From NCBI GenBank assembly GCA_035934995.1, contig DASYXI010000040.1:62001-126000 (forward strand): a DNA stretch of 64,000 nt. The letters run 5' to 3'. The DNA comes from REEB95 sp035934995 (lineage in GTDB: Bacteria > Pseudomonadota > Alphaproteobacteria > ATCC43930 > CGMCC-115725). A program made the translations under genes and the position numbers. Under the pieces are notes generated by a model, which worked only from the letters and a program-made list of their open reading frames with translations, was not told the DNA's origin and did no database searches. The stretch's first letter is position 1. Every line of letters begins with the position of its first letter. Below are positions 28,236 through 37,160 of this stretch, piece after piece.

Positions 28236-28781
28236 CCGCCTAGACTACCCCCCGCCGTTGCGCATCGCGGGACCTCGAATGACGGTCCTCGTGTCAACGA
28301 CGAGATCGCCGCGGCGCGTCTGCGCCTCGTCGACGAACGTGGCAACATGGTTGGCGTCGTCACCCGACACGAAGCCCTGACCCGCGCCCAAGAAGCCGGC
28401 CTCGATCTGGTCGAGGTCGCCCCGCAAGCCAACCCGCCGGTCTGCAAGATCCTCGACTTCGGCAAGTTCAAGTACGAGGAGCAGAAGCGCAAAAGCGAAG
28501 CGCGCAAAAAGCAGAAGGTCATCGACGTCAAGGAGATCAAGCTCCGGCCGGGCATCGACGATCACGACTACGACGTCAAGATGCGCCAGATGCTGAAATT
28601 CATCGAGGAAGGCGACAAGGTGAAGATCGTCATGCGCTTCCGCGGCCGCGAGATGGCGCACCAGGATCTCGGCATGGTCGTGCTGATGCGCGTCAAGGAC
28701 GGCCTCGACAAGGTGGCCAAGATCGAGCAGTCGCCACGCACCGAAGGCCGCCAGATGACGATGGTGATGTCGCCCAAATAG
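28233..28781 (+). CDS. infC: Translation initiation factor IF-3, probable AUA start
   Basis: Binds the 30S subunit and proofreads the start codon. The frame is open upstream of the first in-frame ATG (28347), which would delete the conserved N-terminal G-P-R-V-N-D-E-I. Upstream there is no in-frame ATG, GTG or TTG. An ATA at 28233 has GGAGG six bases before it (28222-28226) and gives 182 residues, the normal length. Non-canonical starts (AUU in E. coli) are the basis of IF-3 autoregulation, so an AUA start fits the family. Confidence 0.9.
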   Translation: MPPRLPPAVAHRGTSNDGPRVNDEIAAARLRLVDERGNMVGVVTRHEALTRAQEAGLDLVEVAPQANPPVCKILDFGKFKYEEQKRKSEARKKQKVIDVKEIKLRPGIDDHDYDVKMRQMLKFIEEGDKVKIVMRFRGREMAHQDLGMVVLMRVKDGLDKVAKIEQSPRTEGRQMTMVMSPK

Positions 28782-28920
28782 CCAGGCGGCAGGCCGCGCC
28801 CCGGCCGCTTGCCAATCCACCCCTCGGACTGTATAAACCGCGCCGAACCGGGCGGCGGGCTTACGGGCATGCCTTGACCGCCTTTTTCTGCACAACGAAC
28901 TTTTTCGGAAAGGCAATCAA

Positions 28921-29124
28921 ATGCCCAAGCTCAAGACCAAATCCGGAGCGAAAAAGCGCTTCGGCCGCACCGCCTCGGGCAAGATCAAGGCGGCCAACGC
29001 GCACAAGCGCCATCTCCTCATCAACAAGTCGAAGCGCGGCAAGCGCAATGCCAAGGGCACCGTCACGCTCCAGCCGGGCGACGCCAAGCTGGTGATGACT
29101 TACATGCCTTATATGAGGGGCTAG
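28921..29124 (+). CDS. rpmI: 50S ribosomal protein L35
   Basis: 67-residue, highly basic protein with the family start M-P-K-L-K-T-K-S-G-A-K-K-R-F and core A-H-K-R-H-L-L-I-N-K-S. It is 139 bp after infC and 9 bp before rplT, the universal order. Confidence 0.97.
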   Translation: MPKLKTKSGAKKRFGRTASGKIKAANAHKRHLLINKSKRGKRNAKGTVTLQPGDAKLVMTYMPYMRG

Positions 29125-29133
29125 GAGCGCGCC

Positions 29134-29496
29134 ATGGCACACGTCAAACGCGGCGTCACCGGCCGCGCCCGTCACAAGAAAGTGCTCGGCCTGGCCAAGG
29201 GTTACCGCGGCCGCGCCAAATCGTCGTTCCGTATCGCGATCGAGAAGGTCGAAAAGGGCCTGCGCTATGCGTATCGCGATCGCCGGGCGAAGAAGCGCAA
29301 TTTCCGCGCCCTGTGGATCCAGCGCATCAACGCCGGCGCGCGCGAAGAGGGCCTGACCTATTCGCAATTCATGAACGGCTTGCGGCTCGCCGGCGTCACG
29401 CTCGACCGCAAGATGCTGGCCGACATCGCCATGCGCGAGCCGACCGCGTTCAAGGCCATCGTTGCTCAGGCGCGCGACGCCCTGCCCAAGGCCTAG
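29134..29496 (+). CDS. rplT: 50S ribosomal protein L20
   Basis: 120-residue assembly protein of the large subunit. Typical N-terminus A-H-V-K-R-G-V-T-G-R-A-R-H and R-R-A-K-K-R-N-F-R-A-L-W-I-Q-R-I-N-A. In several bacteria L20 represses rpmI-rplT through leader RNA; I see no obvious pseudoknot in the short infC-rpmI gap, so regulation is open. Confidence 0.97.
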   Translation: MAHVKRGVTGRARHKKVLGLAKGYRGRAKSSFRIAIEKVEKGLRYAYRDRRAKKRNFRALWIQRINAGAREEGLTYSQFMNGLRLAGVTLDRKMLADIAMREPTAFKAIVAQARDALPKA

Positions 29497-29589
29497 GCCT
29501 TCGCGCCGGGCCCTGCGTAATATGCCGGACGAGGTCGTCCCGCCCGTGAGCGCGGGCCGATCGGTGCCTTCGGCCTGAGGAGCGTGCAC

Positions 29590-30675
29590 GTGGCGATGGA
29601 AAGCCTCGACCACATCCGCGACGAGTTGTTGCGCCTGGTGAAAGGCGCGACCAGCCTCGACGGACTGGAGCAGGCCCGGGTCGGCGCACTCGGCCGCAAA
29701 GGCCGGCTCACCGGCCTGTTGAAGGAGCTCGGCGGTCTCGCGCCCGACGACCGCAAGACGCGCGGCGCGGCGCTCAATCAGCTCAAGGACGAGATCGAAG
29801 CGGCGCTCGCCGCGGCGCATGCGCGCCTCAACGATCAGGCGCTCAACGCCCGGCTGACGCAGGAACGCGTCGACGTAACGCTGCCCGTCGACGCGGCGAC
29901 CGCCGGCCGCATCCATCCGGTGAGCCAGACCATCGACGAGATCGTCGCGATCTTCGGCGCGATGGGATTCGTCGTCGCCGAAGGTCCGCACATCGAGGAC
30001 GACTTCCATAACTTCACGGCGCTCAACATTCCGCCCGAGCATCCGGCGCGGCAGGAACAGGACACGTTCTATTTGGCGGCGACGGCGGCGGACGGCAGCC
30101 GCAAGGTCCTGCGCACCCACACCTCGCCGGTGCAGATCCGCACCATGCTGCGGCAAAAGCCGCCGATCCGCATCATCGTGCCCGGCCGCACGTTCCGATC
30201 GGACCACGACGCCACCCATTCGCCGATGTTCCATCAGGTCGAAGGCCTGATCATCGATCGCGCGACGCACATGGGCCATCTCAAGGGCTGTTTGATCGAT
30301 TTTTGCCGCGCCTATTTCGGCATGGCCGATCTGCCGGTGCGCTTCCGGCCGAGCTATTTCCCGTTCACCGAACCGTCCGCCGAGGTCGACATCGGCTGCT
30401 CGCGCGAAGGCGGCGGACTCAAGATCGGCGCCGGCGCCGATTGGCTCGAGATCCTGGGCTGCGGCATGGTCCATCCCAAGGTGCTGCGTAACTGCAACAT
30501 CGATCCCGATACGTACCAGGGCTTCGCGTTCGGCATGGGGATCGAGCGCATCGCCATGCTGAAGTACGGCATTCCCGATCTGCGCACCTTCTACGACAGC
30601 GACCTGCGCTGGCTGCGGCATTACGGATTCGTGCCCTTGGATGTTCCCACCCTTGCCGGCGGCCTGATGCGATGA
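29590..30675 (+). CDS. pheS: Phenylalanyl-tRNA synthetase alpha subunit
   Basis: 361 residues from the GTG at 29590, which lies seven bases after GAGGAG; a GTG at 29584 is too close to that site and an ATG at 29596 is a second option. The N-terminal coiled coil is followed by the class II core: G-F-x-x-A-E-G-P-H-I-E-D-D, H-T-S-P-V-Q-I-R-T-M and motif 3 G-F-A-F-G-M-G-I-E-R. It overlaps pheT by 4 bp. Confidence 0.96.
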   Translation: MAMESLDHIRDELLRLVKGATSLDGLEQARVGALGRKGRLTGLLKELGGLAPDDRKTRGAALNQLKDEIEAALAAAHARLNDQALNARLTQERVDVTLPVDAATAGRIHPVSQTIDEIVAIFGAMGFVVAEGPHIEDDFHNFTALNIPPEHPARQEQDTFYLAATAADGSRKVLRTHTSPVQIRTMLRQKPPIRIIVPGRTFRSDHDATHSPMFHQVEGLIIDRATHMGHLKGCLIDFCRAYFGMADLPVRFRPSYFPFTEPSAEVDIGCSREGGGLKIGAGADWLEILGCGMVHPKVLRNCNIDPDTYQGFAFGMGIERIAMLKYGIPDLRTFYDSDLRWLRHYGFVPLDVPTLAGGLMR

Positions 30676-33062
30676 AGACGACGCTCGCCTGGCTCAAGAC
30701 GCATCTCGAAACCAACGCCGCGGTCGACGCGATCGTCGGCAAGCTGGCGATGCTCGGTCTCGAGGTCGAAAGCGTCGTCGACCGCAGCAAGCCGCTCGCG
30801 CCCTTTGTCGTCGCTCGGGTCGTCGAAGCGAAGCCGCATCCCGATGCCGACAAGCTGCAGCTCTGCCTAGTCGATACCGGCAAGGGCAAGGTTGAGGTGG
30901 TGTGCGGCGCGCCCAATGCGCGCGCCGGAATGCTCGGCGTCTTCGCGCCGCCGGGCGCCGTGATTCCGCGTTCCGGCCAGGCGTTGAAGGCGAGCAAGAT
31001 TCGCGGCGTCCTGTCGAACGGCATGCTGTGTTCGGGCTACGAGCTCATGCTGTCGGACGACCATGCCGGCATCATCGAATTGCCCGAAGGCCGACCCGGC
31101 GACAGCTTCGTCAAGGCGGCCGGCCTCGACGATCCAGTGATCGACGTCAAGGTGACGCCCAATCGCGCCGATTGCCTGAGCGTGCGTGGCTTGGCGCGCG
31201 ACCTGGTGGCAGCCGGCCTCGGCAAGCTCGCGGCGCTGGATACGAAGCCGGTTGCCGGAACGTTTTCATGCCCGACCGCCGTCCATCTCGCCGGTCCGGA
31301 TGACAAGGCATGTCCGCTGTTCCTCGGCCGCGTCGTGCGCGGCCTCAAGAACAAGCCGAGCCCGGCCTGGCTGCAGGAACGGCTGGCATCGATCGGCCTG
31401 CGGCCGATCTCGGCGCTGGTCGACATCACCAATTTCCTGACCTTCGATCTCGGCCGGCCGCTGCATGTCTTCGACGCCGACAAGCTCAAAGGCGATCTCG
31501 CCGTGCGCGGTGCGCGTCAAGGCGAAAGCCTCGCCGCGCTCAACGGCAAGACCTATGCGCTCGAGCCGGACATGACGGTGATCGCGGATGCCAGCGGCGT
31601 ACTCAGCCTTGGCGGCGTGATCGGCGGTGAATCGTCCGCCTGCACCGACGCGACAACAGCCGTCTTCATCGAAGCCGCCTTGTTCGATCCGGTGCGAACC
31701 GCGGCAACCGGCCGCAAGCTCGCTCTGCAAAGCGACGCGCGTTACCGTTTCGAACGCGGCCTCGATCCCGAATTCGTCCGCCCGGGCCTCGAAATCGCGA
31801 CGCGCCTGATTCTGGAAATCTGCGGCGGAACAGCATCCGAGATCGGCGTCGCCGGCGCGGTGCCGGCCTGGTGGCGGACCATCCGGCTGCGGCCCGATCG
31901 TGTGCGCAGCCTGGGCGGGGTCGAAATCGCCGCTGTTGAACAGCGCCGTATCTTGGAAGCACTCGGCTGCACGGTGCGCGAAGCCGGCGACCATTTCGAC
32001 GTCGAGCCGCCGTCGTGGCGCGCCGATATCGAAGGCGACGCCTGCCTGGTCGAGGAGGTTCTGCGCATCCACGGCTATGATTCGATTCCGGCGGTCTCGC
32101 TGCCGCGCGATGGCGCCGTGCCGCCGCCGGCGTTGACGCCGGCGCAACGTCGCGCCAGCACCGTCCGGCGCACCCTGGCAGCGCACGGTCTGGTCGAGGC
32201 GGTGAGCTTCTCGTTCCTGGCGCTCAAGGATGCGGCCTTGTTCGGCGCCGCCGCCGCAAATATGACGTTGCTCAATCCGATCAGCGCCGATCTCGACGCG
32301 ATGCGGCCGTCGATCCTGCCCAACCTGCTGGCAGCCGCGCGACGCAATGCCGATCGCGGTCTGGCCGATGTCGCGCTGTTCGAGCTCGGACCGCAGTATC
32401 GCGACGATACGGAGACGGGCCAGGACCTGGTCGCCGCGGGCATTCGTGCCGGCGCCGTGCGGCCGAAGACGTGGAACGAACCGGCGCGCGCGGCGAGCGT
32501 GTTCGATGTCAAGGAAGATGCGCTCGTGGCCTTGGCCGCCGTCGGCGTCGCGTCCGATGCGGCGCAGCTCGAGGCGTCGGCGCCGGATTGGTACCACCCT
32601 GGGCGGTCCGGCACGCTGCGCCAAGGGCCGAAGGTGCTGGCGACGTTCGGCGAGATCCATCCGGGCGTGCTACGGTCGATGGCGGTTGAAGGACCGGTCG
32701 CCGGCTTCGAGGTGTTTCTCGACGCCGTGCCCGAACCGCGCGCCAAAGGCACCGCGCGCCCGTTGCTCAAGCTGTCGCCGTTTCAGCCGGTGAGCCGCGA
32801 CTTTGCCTTCGTCGTCGACGTCGCCGTGTCCGCAGAAGCGCTATTGCGCGCGGCGCGCGGCGTCGATCGCAAGCTGGTGTCGGAGGTTCGGTTGTTCGAC
32901 CTTTATCAGGGCAAGGGCCTGCCCGACGGCAAGAAATCACTCGCGATCAGCGTCACCTTGCAGCCGACCGAAGCGACGCTGACCGACGCGGAGATCGAAG
33001 GCTTCTCGGCCAAGCTGGTCGCCGCGGTCGAAAAAGCCACCGGCGGTGCGTTACGCAAATAG
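30672..33062 (+). CDS. pheT: Phenylalanyl-tRNA synthetase beta subunit
   Basis: 796 residues, the full bacterial length. Order: N-terminal tRNA-binding OB fold (H-P-D-A-D-K-L-Q-L-C near 56-65), B3/4 editing domain, B5 domains, catalytic-like core and C-terminal anticodon (FDX-ACB) domain with F-D-L-Y-Q-G-K-G-L-P near 738. Forms the alpha2beta2 enzyme with pheS, to which it is coupled by ATGA overlap. Confidence 0.97.
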   Translation: MKTTLAWLKTHLETNAAVDAIVGKLAMLGLEVESVVDRSKPLAPFVVARVVEAKPHPDADKLQLCLVDTGKGKVEVVCGAPNARAGMLGVFAPPGAVIPRSGQALKASKIRGVLSNGMLCSGYELMLSDDHAGIIELPEGRPGDSFVKAAGLDDPVIDVKVTPNRADCLSVRGLARDLVAAGLGKLAALDTKPVAGTFSCPTAVHLAGPDDKACPLFLGRVVRGLKNKPSPAWLQERLASIGLRPISALVDITNFLTFDLGRPLHVFDADKLKGDLAVRGARQGESLAALNGKTYALEPDMTVIADASGVLSLGGVIGGESSACTDATTAVFIEAALFDPVRTAATGRKLALQSDARYRFERGLDPEFVRPGLEIATRLILEICGGTASEIGVAGAVPAWWRTIRLRPDRVRSLGGVEIAAVEQRRILEALGCTVREAGDHFDVEPPSWRADIEGDACLVEEVLRIHGYDSIPAVSLPRDGAVPPPALTPAQRRASTVRRTLAAHGLVEAVSFSFLALKDAALFGAAAANMTLLNPISADLDAMRPSILPNLLAAARRNADRGLADVALFELGPQYRDDTETGQDLVAAGIRAGAVRPKTWNEPARAASVFDVKEDALVALAAVGVASDAAQLEASAPDWYHPGRSGTLRQGPKVLATFGEIHPGVLRSMAVEGPVAGFEVFLDAVPEPRAKGTARPLLKLSPFQPVSRDFAFVVDVAVSAEALLRAARGVDRKLVSEVRLFDLYQGKGLPDGKKSLAISVTLQPTEATLTDAEIEGFSAKLVAAVEKATGGALRK

Positions 33063-33067
33063 GTTTT

Positions 33068-34870
33068 ATGACCGATCTCGCATACATCCGTAACTTCGCG
33101 ATCATCGCCCATATCGACCACGGCAAGTCGACGTTGGCCGACCGGCTGATCGAATTCTGCGGCGGGCTGGAGAGCCGCGAGATGCGCGCCCAGGTGCTCG
33201 ACAGCATGGATATCGAGCGCGAGCGCGGCATCACCATCAAGGCGCAGACCGTGCGGCTCAACTACACCGCCAAGAACGGCGAGAAGTACGAGCTCAACCT
33301 GATGGACACGCCGGGCCATGTCGATTTCGCCTACGAGGTCAGCCGGTCGCTGGCGGCATGCGAAGGTTCGCTGCTGGTGGTCGACGCCAGCCAGGGCGTC
33401 GAAGCGCAAACCTTGGCCAACGTCTACCAGGCGATCGACGCCGGGCACGAGATCGTGCCGGTGCTCAATAAGATCGACCTGCCGGCGGCCGAGCCGCAAC
33501 GCGTGCGCGAACAGATCGAGGAAGTGATCGGCATCGACGCCTCGGGCGCGGTCGAGATTTCGGCCAAGACCGGCATCAACATCGAAGGTGTGCTGGAAGC
33601 CTTGGTCGAGCGCTTGCCGCCGCCCAAGGGCGCCGCCGCCGCGCCGCTGAAGGCCTTGTTGGTCGATAGTTGGTACGATTCCTATCTCGGTGTGGTCATC
33701 CTGGTGCGAGTGAAGGACGGCGTGATGAAGCCGGGCCTCAAGGTTCGCTTCATGGCGACCGGCGCCACCCATACGGTCGACAAGGTGGGCGTGTTCACGC
33801 CCAAGCCCCTGCCGGTGACCGAACTGGGGCCGGGCGAGATCGGCTTCATCACCTCGGGCATCAAAACGGTGGCCGACTGCAAGATCGGCGACACCATCAC
33901 GGAAAATCGCCGGCCGGCCGCCGCGCCGCTGCCCGGCTTCAAGCCGTTGCAGCCCGTGGTGTTCTGCGGCCTGTTCCCAGCCGACGCCGCGGATTACGAC
34001 CATCTGCGCGACAGCCTGTCCAAATTGCGGCTCAACGATGCCAGCTTCGAATACGAGCCCGAAACCTCGGCGGCGCTGGGCTTCGGCTTTCGCTGCGGAT
34101 TTCTGGGATTGCTGCACCTCGAGATCATCGAGGAGCGGCTGGAGCGCGAATTCAATCTCGACCTGATCCCGACCGCGCCGTCGGTGGTCTATCACATCCA
34201 TCAGCGCGACGGCTCGATGGTGGCGCTGCACAATCCCGTGGACATGCCTGACCCGGTGAAGATCGACCATCTCGAAGAGCCGTGGATCAAGGCGACCATC
34301 CTGGTACCCGACGATTATCTCGGCAGCGTGCTGGCGCTGTGCGAGGAACGGCGCGGCGTGCAGCAGGACCTGACCTATGCCGGCAAGCGCGCGATGGTGG
34401 TCTATCGCCTGCCGCTGAACGAGGTGGTGTTCGATTTCTACGACCGCCTCAAATCCGTGTCGCGCGGCTATGCCAGCTTCGATTACCAGATGGACAGGTA
34501 CGAGACCGGCGATCTGGTGCAGATGAACATTCTGGTCAACAGCGAGCCGGTCGACGCGCTCGCCACTATCGTGCATCGCAGCCAGGCCGAACGCCGCGGC
34601 CGCGCCATGTGCGAACGACTGAAGGAATTGATCCCGCGCCAGCTTTTCCTGATCGCTATCCAGGCGGCGATTGGGGGCCGCGTCATCGCGCGCGAAACGG
34701 TGAAGGCGCTGCGGAAAGACGTGCTTGCCAAATGCTATGGCGGCGACGTGTCGCGCAAACGCAAGCTGCTGGAGAAGCAGAAGGAAGGCCGCAAGCGGAT
34801 GCGCCAGTTCGGCAAGGTCGACATTCCGCAATCCGCCTTCATCGCCGCCCTCAAGATGGGCGATGAATAG
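33068..34870 (+). CDS. lepA: Elongation factor 4 (LepA) GTPase
   Basis: 600-residue translational GTPase thought to act on stalled or assembling ribosomes. G1 motif A-H-I-D-H-G-K-S-T at 14-22, G2 R-G-I-T-I-K, G3 D-T-P-G-H, G4 N-K-I-D. The LepA-specific C-terminal domain (G-G-D-V-S-R-K-R-K-L-L-E-K-Q-K-E-G-K/R-K-R-M-R) is intact. 5 bp after pheT. It is the last core gene before the small paralog and tRNA-Ser. Confidence 0.97.
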   Translation: MTDLAYIRNFAIIAHIDHGKSTLADRLIEFCGGLESREMRAQVLDSMDIERERGITIKAQTVRLNYTAKNGEKYELNLMDTPGHVDFAYEVSRSLAACEGSLLVVDASQGVEAQTLANVYQAIDAGHEIVPVLNKIDLPAAEPQRVREQIEEVIGIDASGAVEISAKTGINIEGVLEALVERLPPPKGAAAAPLKALLVDSWYDSYLGVVILVRVKDGVMKPGLKVRFMATGATHTVDKVGVFTPKPLPVTELGPGEIGFITSGIKTVADCKIGDTITENRRPAAAPLPGFKPLQPVVFCGLFPADAADYDHLRDSLSKLRLNDASFEYEPETSAALGFGFRCGFLGLLHLEIIEERLEREFNLDLIPTAPSVVYHIHQRDGSMVALHNPVDMPDPVKIDHLEEPWIKATILVPDDYLGSVLALCEERRGVQQDLTYAGKRAMVVYRLPLNEVVFDFYDRLKSVSRGYASFDYQMDRYETGDLVQMNILVNSEPVDALATIVHRSQAERRGRAMCERLKELIPRQLFLIAIQAAIGGRVIARETVKALRKDVLAKCYGGDVSRKRKLLEKQKEGRKRMRQFGKVDIPQSAFIAALKMGDE

Positions 34871-35031
34871 CGCCGGACCCCTTTGGTTAACGGCGCATAA
34901 GAATTAAGAAACGGCCCGGTAAACGCGCTGCGGCGGCAGGGTTACCGCGTAAATACCCTATTCACGTCTCAATGTTATGAAAATAGCGCGGGTTTCGCGC
35001 CCGCCGACCACTCTGCCGGAACTTTGCTGCC

Positions 35032-35280
35032 ATGCTGCGTCATTCCGAATTGCGTGAAGCCGCCCAGTTGATGATCCGCCGGCACGGCACCGGCGCTTCG
35101 ATCAAGGCCGGCTTCCGCGCCGCTTCGTTGATGGAAAGCGGCGACGCCGGCGCGGCCGCGATCTGGGTCGATATCATCTCCGAGATCAACCGCATCCGTG
35201 CCGAGCTGCGCGATCATTATTCCGGCCTGCCGCTCGATCCGCCGATTACTGGACCCAAGATCGGTAGCCAGGTGGCCTGA
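35032..35280 (+). CDS. Small repeated-family protein, copy A (intact)
   Basis: 82 residues, not recognised as a named family. Core: E-L-R-E-A-A-Q-L-M-I-R-R-H-G, then A-S-x-x-A-x-x-R-A, a G-D, and A-I-W-x-x-I-I-S-E-I-N-R-I-R. The same pattern occurs at 42.8, 55.0, 56.2 and 63.0 kb. It looks all-alpha and soluble. This copy lies between lepA and tRNA-Ser, just outside the island, so it may be the resident member or a cargo remnant. Confidence 0.7.
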   Translation: MLRHSELREAAQLMIRRHGTGASIKAGFRAASLMESGDAGAAAIWVDIISEINRIRAELRDHYSGLPLDPPITGPKIGSQVA

Positions 35281-35342
35281 CCACGTCCGCCGCCCGGCGG
35301 TTGCGTCCGTTTCCCCGCTTCATTAGGCTTCGCGCGCTTTTG

Positions 35343-35432
35343 GGAGGGGTGGCCGAGTGGTTTAAGGCGCACGCTTGGAAAGCGTGTTTACGGGAAACCG
35401 TAACGTGGGTTCGAATCCCACTCCCTCCGCCA
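35343..35432 (+). tRNA. tRNA-Ser (anticodon GGA), integration target
   Basis: Class II tRNA with long variable arm and encoded CCA. Acceptor stem GGAGGGG/TCCCTCC, discriminator G, anticodon loop TTGGAAA, anticodon GGA, T-arm GTGGG-TTCGAAT-CCCAC. A tyrosine integrase begins 149 bp downstream, and 13 bases of its 3' end recur at 41,844, so it is the attachment target of an integrative element. Confidence 0.96.
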
Positions 35433-35540
35433 CCGCACATTCCAGCACCATCCACCACCGTCCACCGATGTCAGATAAGTCACTGACGCGGATGACTATT
35501 TTTGACTTTCCATCTTGCGACGTCCACAACGGGTCACCAT

Positions 35541-35577
35541 CATCAAGCCGAGCCTCGGGGAAAAATTTGGGGAAAGG
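35541..35577 (+). repeat. Conserved motif at integrase 5' end (copy 1)
   Basis: ATCAAGCCG, then CTCGGGGAAA and GGGGAAA a few bases later. The same arrangement occurs at 41754-41790 and more loosely at 59048-59082, each time near a tRNA-Ser-like att core. Could be integrase arm sites or the remains of integrase 5' ends. Confidence 0.5.
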
Positions 35578-35580
35578 CCG

Positions 35581-36813
35581 GTGCCAAAAAATATCGAAAT
35601 GCTCACTGCGCTGGAGGTCACTCGCGCGAGTGAGCGCGGCATCTACCGCGACGGCGGAGGCCTCTGTCTCTATGTCAGTGGCGCAACTGCGAAGTCGTGG
35701 GTCTATCGGTACACGCTGAACGGTGTCGCTCGCGAAATGGGCATCGGGTCGCTGAATGCCGTGAGCTTGGCTGAGGCGCGCGTCCGAGCGTCAGAGTGCC
35801 GCCGCATGTGTTCGGCCGGCATTGACCCAATCGAAGCGCGCAAGACCGAGCGCGAGAAAACGCGCCTCGGGGCGGCGAAGGCAATGACGTTCAAGGACGC
35901 TGCCGAGCACTACATAAAAGCGCACGAGGCTGGCTGGCGTAACGCAAAACACGTGATGCAATGGCGAAATACGCTCGCGACCTATGCCGCCCCGATCATC
36001 GGCAAGCTGCCGGTACAAGCCATCGATGTTGGCCTCGTGATGAAAGTGCTCGAGCCCATTTGGAAGACCAAGCCCGAGACGGCGTCACGAGTCCGCAGCC
36101 GCATCGAGGCGGTGCTCGATTGGGCGACGGTGAGGGGCTATCGGACCGGCGAAAATTCGGCCCGCTGGCGTGGCCATCTCCAGAACTTGCTGCCCAACCC
36201 AGCACGGATTCGGAAGGTGCGGCATCATGCGGCGCTGCCCTATGCTGAGGCCGGCACCTTCACGGGCGCGCTGCGCGCGGAAGAAGGTATCGCCGCAGTT
36301 GCGCTGCAGTTTTTGATTCTCACTGCGACCAGGACGAGCGAGACGATTGGCGCCAGGTGGAGCGAGATTGATCTCGCCAACGGCGTCTGGACCATCCCGG
36401 CCGAGCGCATGAAGGCTGGGCGTGAGCACCGCGTCCCGTTGTCGGCGCCGGTCATCGCCATCCTCGAACGCATGCGGAAAATCCATGACGGCCAGCTCGT
36501 CTTCCCCGGGCGCTTCGGCGACCGGCCGCTGAGCAACATGGCCTTCTTACAGCTGCTGAAGCGCATGGGCCGCGGTGATCTGACGGCGCACGGTTTCCGG
36601 TCGACGTTTCGCGACTGGGCGGCCGAGCGGACCAACTATCCGCGCGAGGTTGCGGAGATGGCGTTGGCTCACGCGGTAACCGACAAGGTCGAAGCGGCGT
36701 ATCGCCGCGGTGACCTGTTCGACAAGCGTCGGCGATTGATGGAGGCATGGGCCAGGTTCTGCGGAACCGTGAAGCAGCCGGCCGAAGTTGTCCCACTCAG
36801 GCAGCTGACCTGA
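35581..36813 (+). CDS. Tyrosine recombinase/integrase
   Basis: 410 residues from the GTG at 35581, chosen for GGAAAGG three bases upstream; a TTG at 35515 would add 22 residues. N-terminal arm-binding domain (DUF4102-like: R-D-G-G-G-L-C-L-Y-V), SAM-like core-binding domain (about 104-190), catalytic domain with R251, H337-x-x-R340, H364 and nucleophile Y374. All the catalytic residues I can identify by eye are present. Its place beside tRNA-Ser, reading away from it, is typical for genomic-island integrases. Confidence 0.93.
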   Translation: MPKNIEMLTALEVTRASERGIYRDGGGLCLYVSGATAKSWVYRYTLNGVAREMGIGSLNAVSLAEARVRASECRRMCSAGIDPIEARKTEREKTRLGAAKAMTFKDAAEHYIKAHEAGWRNAKHVMQWRNTLATYAAPIIGKLPVQAIDVGLVMKVLEPIWKTKPETASRVRSRIEAVLDWATVRGYRTGENSARWRGHLQNLLPNPARIRKVRHHAALPYAEAGTFTGALRAEEGIAAVALQFLILTATRTSETIGARWSEIDLANGVWTIPAERMKAGREHRVPLSAPVIAILERMRKIHDGQLVFPGRFGDRPLSNMAFLQLLKRMGRGDLTAHGFRSTFRDWAAERTNYPREVAEMALAHAVTDKVEAAYRRGDLFDKRRRLMEAWARFCGTVKQPAEVVPLRQLT

Positions 36814-36945
36814 GCGCTGACTTTGTACGGCCTGAGATTACCCAGCGGAACGGCAGACAGGTGGCCAAGCGGCTTGGGTAAATCATTGATATAAAACACC
36901 AAAAAAAATTCCGGGGCGTCTCATCAACCTTTGTATGTCAGAGGT

Positions 36946-37158
36946 ATGGAGACGCCCACACTGTTATCTGTGGCCCAGGCCTGTCGCGCACTTGGCGTGA
37001 GCCGCGCGTTTTTGTATGCGACCTGGCAACGCGGCGACGGGCCGGCACGCATCAAGCTCGGCAAACGCACGCTGATACGCGTCGACGCGCTCGACGCTTG
37101 GCTCAAGGTGCACGAACGCCATGGGTCGGGCGGCGACGACCTCGGTTCGGGCCAGTAG
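36946..37158 (+). CDS. AlpA/excisionase-type HTH protein
   Basis: 70 residues from ATG 36946 with AGAGG just upstream. It is a winged-HTH of the MerR/HTH_17 type: L-S-V-A-Q-A-C-R-A-L-G-V-S-R-A-F-L-Y, then I-K-L-G-K-R-T-L-I-R-V-D-A-L-D-A-W-L. Such proteins direct excision or switch on integrase in islands. It lies between the integrase and the next gene (2-bp gap). Confidence 0.85.
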   Translation: METPTLLSVAQACRALGVSRAFLYATWQRGDGPARIKLGKRTLIRVDALDAWLKVHERHGSGGDDLGSGQ

Positions 37159-37160
37159 GT

